Assembly (NCBI GenBank): GCA_948146395.1
Contig: OX411551.1
Location: 61,342,154-61,406,153 of the forward strand
Source: Fragum whitleyi
Lineage: Eukaryota > Mollusca > Bivalvia > Cardiida > Cardiidae
DNA: 64,000 bases
Direction: 5' to 3'
The translations under genes were made by a program, and so were the position numbers. Below the pieces are notes generated by a model. The model did no database searches, was not told where the DNA came from, and saw only the letters and a list, made by a program, of their open reading frames with translations. Shown here piece by piece: positions 33,090 through 53,104 of the stretch (position 1 is the first letter of the stretch; each line of letters begins with the position of its first letter).

Positions 33090-33520
33090 TAGTAACATGG
33101 TGAAATTTGACTATCATTCCGATTTGAACCATTGTCAATCGCTCACCCAGCGTTTATCCAGCGCTCTATTCATTCCAAACACTCACTTAAACCATTCAAA
33201 CCATTCAAAATACTCCAAAATCATGCAAAATGATAAGATTAATAACAACATTCAAAATAGAAATCGGTAGATAAGACCAACGATTTTACGAACACAATTG
33301 AATTATGTAAGCGTATGTATGGTTCTTGAAGACAAATAAAGCTATTTATAGAAACTTGTATGCATAGTTTTTGAAAGGGAGGTAATGAATATCGCTTATT
33401 TTGTTTATCCTGAAAAAATATCGAAATTGGACCCACCCCACCCCCCCACCCTTGAATCTCACTCAAAACTCGCCCTGCGCTTCAATTTCATTCCAAAATA
33501 ATAAACAGTCTTCAGTTTTG
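33090..33520. mobile_element. MITE family A, diverged copy
   Basis: The left end is taacatggtgaaatttgact. The internal 'cattccaaacactcact' and C-rich centre match the family; the right end is incomplete. Confidence 0.5.
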
Positions 33521-34424
33521 TGTCCTTTAAGCAGTGGGGCCTTTAGTAGTTTATTACAGCTTGACAGTGATAACACAGATATTATTTTGAAAATGACAAC
33601 TGCTATTAGATTGAAATCGATTGAAGCAATGTTGATCTCCCTTTAACCTCCCCTTGCACCACTAACTGGATTTGACAATTGACATTCTTGAAAAACGACC
33701 CGCAAATTGACCAGTTTATCAAATCTTTACACATAATTTCAAGACCTTTTACGCCTATTTTGTCGATATTCTTCAAAATAAAGCACTAGATAGAAAAAAG
33801 TGGTCCATCTATTGGATAAAAAATCGTGGTAAGAAGCTAATGAGGGTCAGCGATGCGTTATTTTTACCTCAGCATTGAATTGACCAACATTAATCTTGAC
33901 CACGTCCCGTCTAATCATACAGTTATTTGCTTTAAACTTGGCATTGAACTTCTTCACCACGCAGGAACAATGCAATGTAGAATAACCCACTTGTGGACGG
34001 TAAATTCTGGTATGCACTTTTGACGAAATCCGAAATACTGTATTGTTTCAGAAGTTTTACAACTAACTCGAGGACATTCAAAGAATAGTTGACCTATGGT
34101 GACTTGCCTTTGTGGATTGAGAAAAACAATTTACCGCTCATCTAGGTCGCTCGATAGAAAAAATCTTCATTCGTTTGTCCAAATAGAATTCTCCGTTTGA
34201 TTCATTTTAGATAACTGAAAAGATTACGCTATAATCACGGCCTTCAAATATGGGAAAAATCGACCAAACATACTTGGTTTTGGAGGAAAATTTCTCCAAA
34301 AGAAGCCCAGAGTCACGAATGTAGCTATTCAAAGTGCTCCACATGCTGAAAAAATGCCAAGTACATCATGAATCTGGTTCTGGAATTTAAAGGAGAGAAT
34401 AAATAAGACCCGTCGGGCTAAGAG
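33521..34424. other. Intergenic DNA, nothing assignable
   Basis: No coding exon, hairpin or repeat seen elsewhere in the window is visible here. Confidence 0.4.
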
Positions 34425-34685
34425 GGGCAATCTAGGAAATATACGAAGTGTCGATCCTAGTCAGACTGCGCGAGTTGCGCAGACTGACTAGGGTCAAAAC
34501 CTTAAGAACTTGTCTGATTTTCTGAATATACAAATGGCCGTTTTACCATCCAATGTAAGAGCTTTGGCTTGCGACGTTAAATTGACGAGCACTGGTGCCA
34601 ATGTTTTTTTTTTTTTTTTTTTTCTTGAATATTCATTTTACAGATTTCCCTGATGGTCCCTCTTAGTGGGAGGAGTCATACATAA
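34425..34685. mobile_element. MITE family R, diverged copy
   Basis: The centre 'agtcagactgcgcgagttgc' and right end 'gatggtccctcttagtggga' are recognisable. A T-run at 34606-34623 interrupts it. Confidence 0.5.
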
Positions 34686-35159
34686 AATGAGGTATCAAAT
34701 AGTTAATAGTCATTAAATATTAGCAAATAAATTCGTTAAATAACTTAATAATATTTCATTCATTTACTGAATCAAGTTCATTGAAATTTGATCGATTTCG
34801 GGACGTTTGTTTGACAATTTCGGGGCGACTTTGAGTGTCTGGAGTGAGTGTTTGGAAACGGACCGATTTATAATTTATTATTAGGGCGTTTTAAATGGTT
34901 TTGATGAAAGAGAACTTTTACTTTCAAGATGTTGTCCTGGTCATTGTGATTGGATATTTAAGCATTTTCTTGAAAGTTATCTGGTGATTTTTACAAATTA
35001 TCAAGAATATAAGCTTTTTCTTCTCAGAAAAGGGTTTATTCAGTTTTTCCTTTCTAAAAATTGTCAGTTTTGCTGATATGACAACCCGAGTTTGACACAG
35101 GATTCTGTTCATTTGATTATCTGCAAAGACGACCACACAAGGAATACGTCTGCCAAAAT

Positions 35160-35420
35160 CGGTTCAAATTGGACCTTCTTCGTTTTCGGAAGGCTCCGGG
35201 AGTGTCCTTGGCTGACCCTGGCGAGCCGATACTCTGACCTGTAGCTCATTCCACATATGCTCTATCGGACACTCCAGGAGCTCGGCAAGATCCTTAGAGA
35301 AGAATGTTCTGTTATTCCCCAAAAAGTAATCCAGAACTTAATCGGGGGTATGCAGATACGCTGCCAGGCTGTTATTGACAATGCCGCCTCTCATACTCGT
35401 TATTGAACGAAACGCAATTG
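35160..35420 (-). pseudogene. Degenerate Tc1-like transposase fragment
   Basis: On the minus strand a short stretch reads CPIEHMWNELQVRVSARQG, like the NPIEHLWDEL...R catalytic-glutamate block of Tc1 transposases. Flanking frames are broken and no inverted ends were found. Confidence 0.45.
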
Positions 35421-35699
35421 AAAGAACACCTTTTTTAGTCCAATTCGATTTTTTTTCAATTTTCAAAAAAATAGACCAATTTCTAGGGTCTCCCTGTTTG
35501 GTCTACATTTAAAGTCTTCTTGTCATTATGAAGCCTTATTTTCTTCTTAAAATCTGATAAACGGATAACAATCGACCATTTTCCAACATTCTTATAATCA
35601 AATTTTATGTTTTCCTGAAATTATAGTATAAAAAAGTTTTGGTGCTTAGCAAACTTCGAGTAGTATATTAATTGCAGCTTCTTACTCAAGATGTAATTG

Positions 35700-35785
35700 C
35701 GATGTTTCGGTCATTGTCTGGCTCGTTGGTCAAGTGGTGAGCGCGCTCGACTCGTAACCTGCGGGCCCCTAGTCCACCCAGTCAA
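35700..35785 (+). repeat. tRNA-like SINE head
   Basis: 'ctggctcgttggtcaagtgg' then 'tgagcgcgctcgactcgtaa' resembles an A box and anticodon arm (loop CTCGTAA). The B box is poor, so this is a decayed tRNA-derived repeat, not a tRNA gene. Confidence 0.4.
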
Positions 35786-35799
35786 TCCGGCAGTAAAAG

Positions 35800-35945
35800 T
35801 GGGTAGCAGTGATTAGTTTTTGACTTTTCGGAGCTTTTTTGAATAATTTGAGCGAGTGTTTGGAACGAATAAATGGAGCGCTAAATGATTGATTTGGAAT
35901 GGGTTTTGATGGAAATAATTGTCCATTTTACGACTTTTTTAGCGT
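35800..35945. mobile_element. MITE family A, right-half fragment
   Basis: The fragment has 'gaacgaataaatggagcgct' and ends gtccattttacgactttttt. Confidence 0.45.
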
Positions 35946-36468
35946 TTCTTGTTCATCAAGCCTACCGAAACCTTCGCATAGCCTAAATTAGAGAATGAAG
36001 GTCGTTTCCAAATTTATATATACGGCGGGTTCTAAGATACGAGTATCGCAAAAGGAAACTAGGTAATAAACGGACGTGCCCGGGTCACGCAATAAATTTC
36101 TCTAGTTAACGTAAGCAGTTGAAAATGCATTAGATGACCGAAATGCGATTTACATTTACATTGAGAGTTCACGAACTTATTGATGGACCCTCATGCTTAC
36201 ATGGTGGGTTGTCGAGCGCAAGTGACTTCATTTTGTGCCTTTCTCGCATCTGTATGTCGTGTTTGCCTTCTGTCAAAGTACATGTATACAATTCCATGTG
36301 ATGGAATTATAGAGTTGTACATTTTCACTAAGAAACAATTCAATACAAAGACAAAATTAGGTTTAAAATTAATTTATAATTGTAACAAATGTACATTTAT
36401 TTACATATATATAAGTATTAACAACAATTTTCAAAACAAATTATGGCGAGATCATAAGATCAGCCCTG

Positions 36469-36590
36469 CGTTCATAATAGCAAAATGGTGTGCACTGTTT
36501 GCTAATTATATACCGATTTTCACTTGTGTGCATTTACGAGCACAGCGGAGTATAATTTGCAAATTGCACAGATGTGTTAGTCTGAACGCT
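36469..36590. mobile_element. MITE family Q, diverged copy
   Basis: 'ccctgcgttcataatagcaa' and 'agcggagtataatttgcaaa' match the family; the hairpin is decayed. Confidence 0.45.
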
Positions 36591-36665
36591 TGGTAGATCT
36601 CGTAAATAATGTTTTTAAGATAACAGAATGATTGCAAAGGTTTTCTGAACTTTTCACGCATATGC

Positions 36666-37013
36666 CAGGGCTCGTGTTAGTGTTTGTTATTTGGGAGTCA
36701 TTGACTCCTCACCTATGAAAGTCGGGGAGTCAAATCTGATTTTAAGGGAGTCAAACGACAGAAAATCATACGTAGAATTTTGCAGATTTAAGAGTCGTTT
36801 TAACTTGTAACGATATGAAATAAGTAATTAATTTGTAAAACTATAGATAGTAATTTGTGAAAATCTTGGATATAAAACTATGTTTTGACCCTTAGTAGTT
36901 TCTTTCAAGGGGGTCAAAATGAACCCCTTTGGAGAACTTTCTAGGGGCCAAGTTAAGATATTTTCAGATTTTGGGGGGTCAAAACCCTGGTTTAAGGGTG
37001 AAACACGAGCCCT
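36666..37013. mobile_element. Short element with CAGGGCTCGTGTT ends
   Basis: The left end cagggctcgtgttagtg is matched by the right end aaacacgagccctg, with about 13 bp inverted. hAT-like termini are possible. No clean 8-bp target duplication is seen. Confidence 0.5.
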
Positions 37014-37204
37014 GTATGTGCATGTAAAGTGTATCATAACTTAAACCGTTCGCGAAATTTGCCACCTGTAACCAAGGACTGTGGTAACAAGCAATGATTA
37101 TAGGTATAATTTCAACAATGAGCTCGCCAATCTATATATGAATATTACTTTCACTGCTCACCGTACAAAATCTACCTATATAACGGAAACTCTATGAGGA
37201 ATGT

Positions 37205-37617
37205 TTCTCCCCGTCAGCTTCAAAACGGATGGCCATGATAAGCTACCGTAAAAACAGTACCAGGGCATTTCAACGAAATGTGTTGTTCCCCAACAAATAA
37301 ATTGGGTATGGCCACGATATGCTACCATACAATGAGTATCGCGGTATCTTAACGAGATACATTATATCCCATCAACTACACTAACGATGGCCACAATGTG
37401 ATACCATACAATTGGTTTCAAGGGAACTTAATGAGATTCAGGTATATATACCCGCGTCAAATACAGTAATGATGGCCACGATATGCTACCATACTTTAAG
37501 TAATTTGGTATCTCAAGAAGATATGTTGTTCCCAATCAACTAAATTAAGTATGGCCACGATAAGCTACCATACAATAGTATCACGGTATTTCAAAGAGAT
37601 TTGTTATTTCCCGTCAA

Positions 37618-37625
<8 letters not shown>
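37205..37625 (-). repeat. Minisatellite in the decarboxylase 3' UTR, about 80-bp units
   Basis: Five imperfect units carry the landmark atggccacgatatgctacca (near 37230, 37310, 37386, 37472, 37550) and a 'tcaacta' box. The last box on the plus strand is the stop codon and its flank. In transcript sense each unit starts TTTAGTTGACGGG or a variant. Confidence 0.75.
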
Positions 37626-44979
<7,354 letters not shown>

Positions 44980-45199
44980 CTGTAATATTCAAAAAATGTA
45001 ATATTCAATGATCTATCAAGCCTTGTAAATGACATTTTGATTGCCAAGCGTGAAATCTACCGGCTGTCTATATATCTATAGCACAGGCAATTGTTTCTCA
45101 GACCTTTTTGCCTTGAAGGCTACTAATCTAGTTCATCAAAGTTCATACAACCTTATGGGCTTAATATTGGATTCGATCCCCAATGAAAACAATTTACCG

Positions 45200-45520
45200 T
45201 GTACACTTCTTACTTCTTTTTTCCCACACGAAGTCAAAATAGAAATTACGCGAAAAAAATACTATCCGGGAACTCTGTGAAATAAACATTTAAAATGAAA
45301 TTGGTTCGAGTAGAGGTTTACTGGAGGTCGCATTTCAAAAATTATCACATAGAATGGTATATTGGCCACTCTTCATACAGAAAATCAGCGAAATTTTTAT
45401 GGTGTAAACCGTGTTGATCCCAGTCAGCATGCGCAATACGCTCAGTCTGACTTGGGTCGTCACTTTACGTACTCCTCAGACGGTCCATGTTCACTTAAAG
45501 GGTCAAAAATGGGTCACTTA
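45200..45520. mobile_element. MITE family R, diverged copy
   Basis: 'cagtcagcatgcgcaatacg' and 'gacttgggtcgtcactttac' match the family centre in the antisense orientation. Confidence 0.4.
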
Positions 45521-46204
45521 TTGGGGGAAATCTTTACATTATATCGTATGTGTATATAATTTAAAGATAACATTCATTTGAGTTGATTATGTGGAATTTT
45601 GTTCACTGATGTCATTCCTGTTCTATTGCATCGGTACGAGATTTGACGTAATGATAATTATAAACCGTATTTATTAATTCATTTATTTATTTATTGATTC
45701 ATTAATTCCTTCATTTATGAATATAATCATTATCTAATAATAACATATTAATGGTTATCAAAATAAATAATCAATAAATAGCTTACCTTGAAATATTGTA
45801 GAATATTTGATTAATTTGATTAATCATCTATTACTTTGATCCTATTCAATGCTCAGGGAGATCACCGAATGCCCTTTCACTGCTGGGAGCGCTCTTTAAA
45901 TATTAACCTCCAAAATATCGTAGTTTTCCACGTGCGCGAGGAGATTTCCAAATATATCTAGACTAGACGCGTAAAAACGGAAAACCAATAACTAGGCCAA
46001 ATAAACTGAATTGTTGGGTTTACAATTTGACCATCGTTTCCAGTTCAAATTACCGATCACAATGATACATACAAGTCTTTTCTAAAGCTGTTTCCAGTTT
46101 AACCTAAAATACTTTACTGTCAAGATATTCATTTATAAGTGCGTACGAGGACGATCCATAATTTGTAATAACAGTTGGATACAAGTTTTAGAATGTAGAG
46201 TCAG
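45521..46204. other. AT-rich DNA upstream of the decarboxylase coding exons
   Basis: It should contain or border the 5' untranslated exon and promoter. I see no TATA or CpG-rich signal that would place them. Confidence 0.3.
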
Positions 46205-46276
46205 TCTTAAATCTTAATTTCTCAATGAAACACTCTATGTTATTGCTACTTGTTCCAGTGAGTACTAGCATCATAT

Positions 46277-46408
46277 GCCCTGCGTTCAGGATCACAAAAC
46301 GATGCAAACAGTATCACAATTTTACCCCGCTTTGCACATGCACTTGCATGCAAAGCGGGGTACAAATTTGAAACTGTTTGCACCATTTTGTGATACTGAA
46401 CGCATGAC
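46277..46408. mobile_element. MITE family Q copy
   Basis: gccctgcgttcaggatcaca and the complement of tgatactgaacgcatg enclose 'taccccgctttgcacatgca' and its mirror. Confidence 0.7.
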
Positions 46409-47394
46409 TGGTTTGTGCCATTAATAAAAAAAATAAACATATTGATTAAAATCCAAAATACTGCCTCTATCTGTAGCTTTGTTGTATGAAACATTGTTGT
46501 AAATGATAAAGGCTTGCTTGAACAGGATGATAGACACGAAGACATGTACAAACTGCGATACAAATTTACACTTAGCTTGATAAATTTAGACTTTCTTTGA
46601 CGGAATCAAAACGCCAGTTTTGGAAGAATTTCAACAAGTATGGCTTTAGATTTTCCACGAAAATAGAGTTGTAGACAGTGAATGCTTTGATCAGATTACA
46701 TATCTCTGCAGGGTTGGTTATCTACTTCGTCTGCGAAAGCTTTGTTTAAAACAAGAATATACCTAAACAGCAGAAGAAGTATAAATCAAGCTGTAGCTGT
46801 GATGTTTGCTTTTCATTTACGACAGTTTACCTTTTATCCTAAATTGCATGCCGATCTATTTATAACTAACGGCACTACGTAAGCCTTCAAGGGGGGTACG
46901 AATGAGCAATTGGCCGAGGAGGTGTGGACACTAAGGGGGGGTTACATAAAAAACAAATACACATTCGTGTTAACCAAACAATGTTTTATACTTGGCCTAA
47001 AAGGGTATTTTTCCATGAATGATAGTACAGTACAACCAGGAGTGCGGCCATTGTGCGACCAATCCGGATTAAAGTAGTTTTCCCGATTGTAGCCGGCGAT
47101 GTACTATTTATAGATACGACATGCCTTAAGCTGTTCGTCCAGCTGTAGCCATAATTTCCATGGTTGTTAACTGGGTCACCCCTTAACCTTTGATAAAAAT
47201 TAAAAATAGAAAAAAGAATATAAACAGTCGACATTCAGAGAGAGCAGGCGAGAATCAGTTGTGAAAGTATGTAGTTATTTGGGTATGAATATTTGGAACA
47301 CATGAGAGAAGGTTTGTAGAAAACGTTCCATTTGTCGTCCTTTGGCTTTATTAACAACTCGAAATATGTGGGAAATCTAAGCACCAGATAATAA
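46409..47394. other. Intergenic DNA, nothing assignable
   Basis: Short open frames here have no family features. No repeat of this window recurs in it. Confidence 0.35.
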
Positions 47395-47715
47395 TTTGAT
47401 TTTAGTTGAGTCCGTCAAGATTGAAGTATTTTGATTGGCTGAAAATTAGTTTCATTTCCCCATGAAGATAATTTGTAGTACGCACTTATTTTGTAAGTTT
47501 GCGAACTAAGTAGTCCCAAAGGTGATCTGTCCCAAGAAATCTTTAATTTTACTTCTTGATATAAAATTATAAGATATAAAGAGAGTATCTATCAATTTCA
47601 TGGAGAAATGAAACTAAATACAAAATCGCACTTATGTATGCATCCGCTTCGCCTTTTCATACAGTGTGATAAGGTTTAAGTTTTATGCCTCCATGAAATC
47701 AATAAATACACACTT
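47395..47715. mobile_element. Dispersed element, reverse copy of 19070-19400
   Basis: 'gattggctgaaaattagttt' and the palindrome 'caatttcatggagaaatgaa' ... 'atgcctccatgaaatcaa' appear in reverse order relative to intron 8. Confidence 0.6.
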
Positions 47716-48077
47716 CATCACTCTTATTATCTTTTTTTTGGAGAAAAATGAAAGAAAAAGCAGAAACTGTCGATAACACATCAAATCGTTGACAGTGCAA
47801 TATTACAGTTTTACTTAAACTTCCAGAGATATGTGAATCGAGTACCTTAAGCTCAAGAAGAAAAATCGCAGTACGACATAGTGTTCTGGGGATTTTTTTT
47901 TTTTTTTTTTTTTAATTATGGAAAACATATGTGACCTTTAAAGTTACTGAATCACTTTTCGAGATATAAATAAGCTTCAAATGTTTTTTGTTTTTTTTCT
48001 AATAAACACACAATCCCATATTAAATACTTAAAAAAGGGATGGGGCCTTCATCACTTAATTTATTTATTTATTCATT

Positions 48078-48154
48078 TATGATGATGATGTTGTTGTTGT
48101 TGTTGTTGATGATGATGATGGTGATGATGGTGGTGGTGGTGATGGTGGTGGTGG

Positions 48155-48197
<43 letters not shown>

Positions 48198-48199
48198 AT

Positions 48200-48233
<34 letters not shown>

Positions 48234-48235
48234 AT

Positions 48236-48277
<42 letters not shown>

Positions 48278-48280
48278 CTA
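48078..48280. repeat. (GAT/GGT)n microsatellite
   Basis: About 200 bp of gatgatgat with ggt and gtt variants. The apparent poly-Met and poly-His frames are artefacts of the repeat. Confidence 0.9.
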
Positions 48281-48519
48281 CAAAACTTACCCCATCTTAT
48301 GCTGTTCACGACATATTTCTGCTATTTACAAAGCTTTGGCAGACATTAAAGACAAAGATCAGACTGTGTAATCTGATCTCCGCCTACATTGTTATCGATA
48401 GATCTAGGGGCAGTGGCCCAGTCTAATCTCCGCCTCCACTGCCTGCCTTCTACTAGTTCTACTAAATAATTTGTGGGAGGGGCTTTAACCACAGTTCTTT
48501 ATTATAACTATTATCAAAA

Positions 48520-48520
<1 letters not shown>

Positions 48521-48579
<59 letters not shown>

Positions 48580-48592
48580 AAGTAGTAGCAGT
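48521..48592. repeat. (TAG)n microsatellite
   Basis: An uninterrupted trinucleotide run of roughly 20 units. Confidence 0.9.
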
Positions 48593-48639
48593 ATTGATGC
48601 GTTCTCAAGGAAAACCAGCTTTGTGTTCAGAAAGCAAAA

Positions 48640-48752
48640 GCGTTTCGCGAGCGCTTTGAGATGATAGCCTGCTTTGCACGTGCACATACGTGCAAAGCGA
48701 GGTATCATTTCGAAAGTGCTTCGTTAACGTTTTCATCCTGAACGCAGGGCAG
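48640..48752. mobile_element. MITE family Q copy
   Basis: The hairpin 'cctgctttgcacgtgcacat' and its mirror end in 'catcctgaacgcagggca'. Part of the left arm is lost next to the TAG run. Confidence 0.6.
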
Positions 48753-49315
48753 TGTTCCCACTGCTTTTTTCAATTTAGGGGGTAAAAAAAGGATATTTTA
48801 CAGCGTGCATGTACCCCCTTTATATAACACAAAGAAGGCTGGTCACAAAAATTGGAGTGCAAGCTCCAATAAAGGGGTAAATCACCCAAATTTGCCCTGC
48901 CTAAATCACGTCAACTTGTAATTACATTTGTCTTCGCCAGATACTGCAAAACAAACAATTTTAGAATTTTCCAGTTTAAAAGATTTCGGAGACGTTTATT
49001 CAAAATGCGTTTGAATTTGATAAAAAAAAAAAGGGTCTGCAAAATATGAAAAAAAGAGAAAATACGGAGAAATTGTTTGAAAACTTAATTTCTCCTTTTT
49101 CCACAATGTTTTCTCTCAATTACTTTCGGTGCATAAAAAGGTCGGTTTGTTGTTAAATGGTAACACATGCATGTCAAAGCATTCATTTTTGGGGGGAAAC
49201 AACATATTTTTCTTGTTTTTCAAATAACAAGCATATCAATTTTGGGAGAAATCGGATTATAAACCTTAGTAAGTTTTATTGTCATTAAGGCAGATTTTCC
49301 TTGAGAGCGGATCTT

Positions 49316-49322
49316 TTATTAT

Positions 49323-49355
<33 letters not shown>

Positions 49356-49383
49356 CATTATTATTATTATTATTATTATTATT
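49316..49383. repeat. (TTA)n microsatellite
   Basis: A trinucleotide run directly upstream of the HINE-like element. Confidence 0.9.
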
Positions 49384-49401
49384 TTATTTCATTTTCATTT
49401 T

Positions 49402-50290
49402 TTAGCTCATCTGAGCACATCGTGCTCAAGGTGAGCTTTTGTGATCGTTGAATGTCCGTCGTCCGTCGTGCGTCGTGCGTCGTCCGTCGTCAACAATTTA
49501 AGTGTTTACACTCTAGAGGCCACAAATATGATCCAATCTTTATGAAACTTGGTCAGAATGTAGGTCAGGTCACAAGGATGAACCCTATTGAAAATGGAAA
49601 GGATCCATGCCATATCACGGGAAAAGAGGCCTTAAAGACAATTTTCTTGTTTTCACTCTAGAGGCCACAAATATGGTCCAATCTTCATGAAATTTGGTCA
49701 GAATGATTGTCAGGTTACAAGGATGATCCCTATCGAAAATGGGAAGGATCCATGCCTTATCATGGAAAAAGGGGTCTTAATGACAATTTTCTTGTTATCG
49801 TTCTAGAGGCCACAAATATGGCTCAATCTTCATGAAACTTGGACAGAATGTTTGTCAGGTCACAAGGACGATCCCTTGTGAAAATGGGAAGGATCCATAC
49901 CATATCATGGGAAAAGGGGCCTTAATGATAATTTTCTGGTTTACTCTCTGGGGGCCACAAATACTGTCGAATCTTCATGAAACTTGGTCAGAACGTTTGT
50001 CAGGTCAAAAGGATGAACCCTATTGAAAATGGGAAGGATCTGTGCTATGTCACTGGAAAAGGGGCCTTAATGACAAATTTCTTGTTTTCACTCTAGAGGC
50101 TACAAATATTGTCCAATCTTCATGGAACTTGGTCAGAATGTTTGCCAGGTCACAAGGATGAACCCTTTTGAAAATGGGAAGGATCAGTGCCATATCACAG
50201 AAAAAAATTATGACCTTTGCTTGAAATTGGCTTATTAAATGAGACAAAGATACGAAGGTGAGCGATATAGGACCATCATGGTCCTCTTGT
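49402..50290 (+). mobile_element. HINE/pearl-like element, about 145-bp core x5
   Basis: The left block is tagctcatctgagcacatcg then tgctcaaggtgagcttttgt. It is followed by a (CGTCGTC)-type microsatellite, five core units marked by 'agaggccacaaatatggtcc' (49511, 49659, 49803, 49944, 50093), and the right end gaaggtgagcgatataggac with hairpin 'ggaccatcatggtcc' then tcttgtt. This layout (left block, microsatellite, tandem core, 3' hairpin) is that described for HINE/pearl-type Helitron relatives. Confidence 0.7.
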
Positions 50291-50433
50291 TATATTTTTA
50301 GTACGAAATATCATCATTGCTTAGGGGCAGGTTGTTGCTGTTGTTGTTGTTTTAGTTAGTATGATTATTTTTTTAGGATTCTTCTTGTAGATTTATAAAA
50401 TATACTAATTAGTCATGTGACGAATGCCTGTGA

Positions 50434-50598
50434 TTAAGGTAGTGGACCCGTAATAGTTTTGCAACATATCAGAAGTAATGAACTTTAACAGTGTTATCAG
50501 AGGTTTCCTAATGATTTTCATTTGGATACCTCAGTTAACATTGTGAAAGAACATGTGGACCGAAATGTTGCAGAACTATTACGGGTCCACTACCTTAA
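50434..50598. mobile_element. MITE family P, copy 4
   Basis: Arms ttaaggtagtggacccgtaa and the complement of ttacgggtccactaccttaa, almost perfect. Confidence 0.8.
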
Positions 50599-51505
50599 TG
50601 CATCAACCTTTTGTGGAGAATTCGACATGATCATTATGTTCCTAACATTCTCGACCTTCTCCCTTTAAAATTACATGTTTTTTCTGGGTCAAAAATTTGT
50701 GCAATACTTTTACTAGCTGTAAAAGAAATTGGGTTAAATAGACAAAACCATTAAAACGTTTTAAAAAGACCAACAGCTGTTTGACCATATTGACCCGGTC
50801 AGTTCAAAGTCTAGCCAATACACAATAAATTCCATCCACCAGTGCATAAAAATAGCCGCTCCATTGAAATCGATTACGGTAGTTTTCCCAACTGTCGGAA
50901 TCATATGTGGGCGGGGCTAACTTTCTATTGGAATCATACAGGGGGCGGAGCCAACTTTCCGGCTAATTCGGCAAGAGGTGGTTACAAGTCTTTTGCACTG
51001 GGATTGGAAATTTACATGCGTCTGCAAAGACCCTTGCCTGCTTAGCTATATAAGATTTTATAACAATTCTTAATCCGTCGCAAGGGCGTAACAGCCATTA
51101 CATAAATTATACGCACATTACGCAAGTGCACAATAGAAATAAATCCTCTTTCGAAAAATGTTATTGACGAATGAACATAGCATCAAAACTACAGCCTATT
51201 CAAGCTGTAGTTACGATGTCTCGATTATTCAGCAACGCTCAAATCATGGAAAAGGAGAGCGGATGGGGGACAATTCTTTCTTCACAGTCCACATGTCGCC
51301 TTTATCGAAAATATTCTACGTAAGTCGCCTTCTGAGAGCGTATAAATTCTAAAATCCTAGTTATGCATGGGCCAAGCATCGGAAGTGCGAAAGTGCGTAC
51401 TCTGTAAAGCCATTGTTGTTTACTTAAATCAGATTCATTTAATGTGCCAAGTTATTTGAAAAATTTAATCCATTTATAATATTAGGAGATCTGTAATTAC
51501 TCCGT
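50599..51505. other. Intergenic DNA, few features
   Basis: It contains a hairpin at 51186-51216 ('actacag...aagctgtagt') and two 'gggcgg(g)gc(t/c)aacttt' words at 50909 and 50942. No coding exon is supported. Confidence 0.4.
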
Positions 51506-51935
51506 ACAGTTGATAAAATCGTGAAATTGACAAGCTGAATGATATTGGAATGATTTCATTAAGAAATTGAATGAATTTGATGAGTGAGTTTTCAATGAAA
51601 TTACAGGATTTTAATCCAATATCGCCACTTTTGTTCAAGATGAACAAAAATGTGGATCTTTATAACCTCCCTTTAATAAGATATACATGCAGGTTCTATG
51701 GCGGCTTTCAATGCCAGTAGAACCTATCATAGGTGGACAAAAGTCAATTAAATCTGTACATTTTTTATGTAGCAATTTTAAAAGTAGGTTTTTTTTATCT
51801 CATCATATTTAGTGATTTTGGAGTGTTTCTGAATGGTTTGTGTGAGTGTTTAGAATGAATGGAGTGCTGAGCGAGTAAATTGGAATAGTTTTGATCAAGA
51901 CGAGTGTCAATTTCACGATGTTATTAACTGTATAT
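51506..51935. mobile_element. MITE family A copy
   Basis: The left end is tacagttgataaaatcgtga and the right end gtcaatttcacgatgttatt followed by aactgta. Confidence 0.65.
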
Positions 51936-52407
51936 TATTCTGAACTTGGTGATTTTGATAATATACGCTGAGCTGTCACATTGAACTTGAACCAGCCTGA
52001 AATATACAGAGGACATTGAATGAGTTGTCATGGAATACCGAATTTATTAAACGAGTCATCAATAAACAGATAAAAACGAGGCTAAGCCGAGTTTTTATCC
52101 GTTTTAGATGGATCGTTTAATAAATTCTGTATTTTGTGTGCACAAATCTTATATCCTTTTTTTAAAATGACCCGAATTTTTGCGAAAAATCTACAAAAAA
52201 TCCTAAAACCTACCATTTCAATTTTCCGAAAAACGTATAACGCCGTTTCAAACTGTCGTCACAATATATACATTATGACGTCATTTTTTCCGGTTACAAA
52301 ATAGCGTTGTTATAAGGTCTGAGCTCATTTGCATAGCTTGTCTTTAACACCCGTGTAATATCAAAAAAATTCACTCCCGCGAGGTATTATCCATGATTAA
52401 TGCCCTG

Positions 52408-52757
52408 GCAGGGCGGAGCCTAAGTAATGGGTCGTTGCACTTAAGGTTAAGGGAAATCAGCTTTTATTTGAAATAACCTACTTCCTAAGAGAGCCGACAT
52501 AAATAACTTGAAACCTTAAATCGTGGATTGGTAACCAAATCCCCGTAACTTCAGCTTAATTAAGCTGAAGTTACGAGGTATTGGTAACCAAACGATGAAA
52601 AGTGTTCACTTTCTCAAAGCACGTGATTCCTTTAGGTTTTAGGATACAGCTATTTGCACGCGTTAACGATGATTACCGACTAAAATTTGAAAGAAGCCAA
52701 ACTATTGAAAAGTAAACTCGCCAAATTACGTCACACTTAAGCCCCGCCCTGCCAGTT
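52408..52757. mobile_element. 350-bp MITE with TGGCAGGGCGG ends
   Basis: Left end ctggcagggcggagcctaag and right end cttaagccccgccctgccag are inverted. The centre is the perfect hairpin 'taacttcagcttaattaagc' and its mirror. Confidence 0.75.
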
Positions 52758-53104
52758 CATTTATTACGCAGAATAGGTCATATTATAATAACATTGACTT
52801 ATGAAGGAGAATATACGTTACAAATTATTTGGAAATCCATCCATAAAAATAAGAGGTAACTAAGTCTCGCTCGTCCGGGACAATCTGGCTAGGTGAAAAT
52901 GATTTCAACCTGGCAAAAAATAGAATACAAAACATACTGTCACTTGTTGAACTGTTTTGTGTATAACTACGTGCGGTTTTACGTTCCCTTGAGTGGCAAA
53001 AACATTTAACCTCAGTATTCAATGTGTTATCCACATTGGAAAAAAGTCTGTAACAGATTTTCGAAAATCTGGATTGAATAACGGACAGACCATGCAGCTC
53101 AAGA

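Noticed and set aside
36180..36596. 138-codon open frame as a gene
   Set aside because: Overlaps a MITE Q fragment and has no family features or splice context.
36666..37013. hAT element with 8-bp target duplication
   Set aside because: The ends fit, but flanks gcatatgc and tatgtgca do not match as a direct repeat, so superfamily is left open.
48040..48426. Long methionine-rich and histidine-rich open frames
   Set aside because: They are the three frames of a GAT/GGT microsatellite, with no splice or start context.
48473..48708. Poly-Ser and poly-Leu open frames
   Set aside because: Products of the TAG microsatellite and an adjacent MITE Q hairpin.
49452..50247. Short repeated open frames (MKLGQNV..., both strands)
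   Set aside because: Translations of the tandem core of the HINE-like element; stops interrupt every unit.
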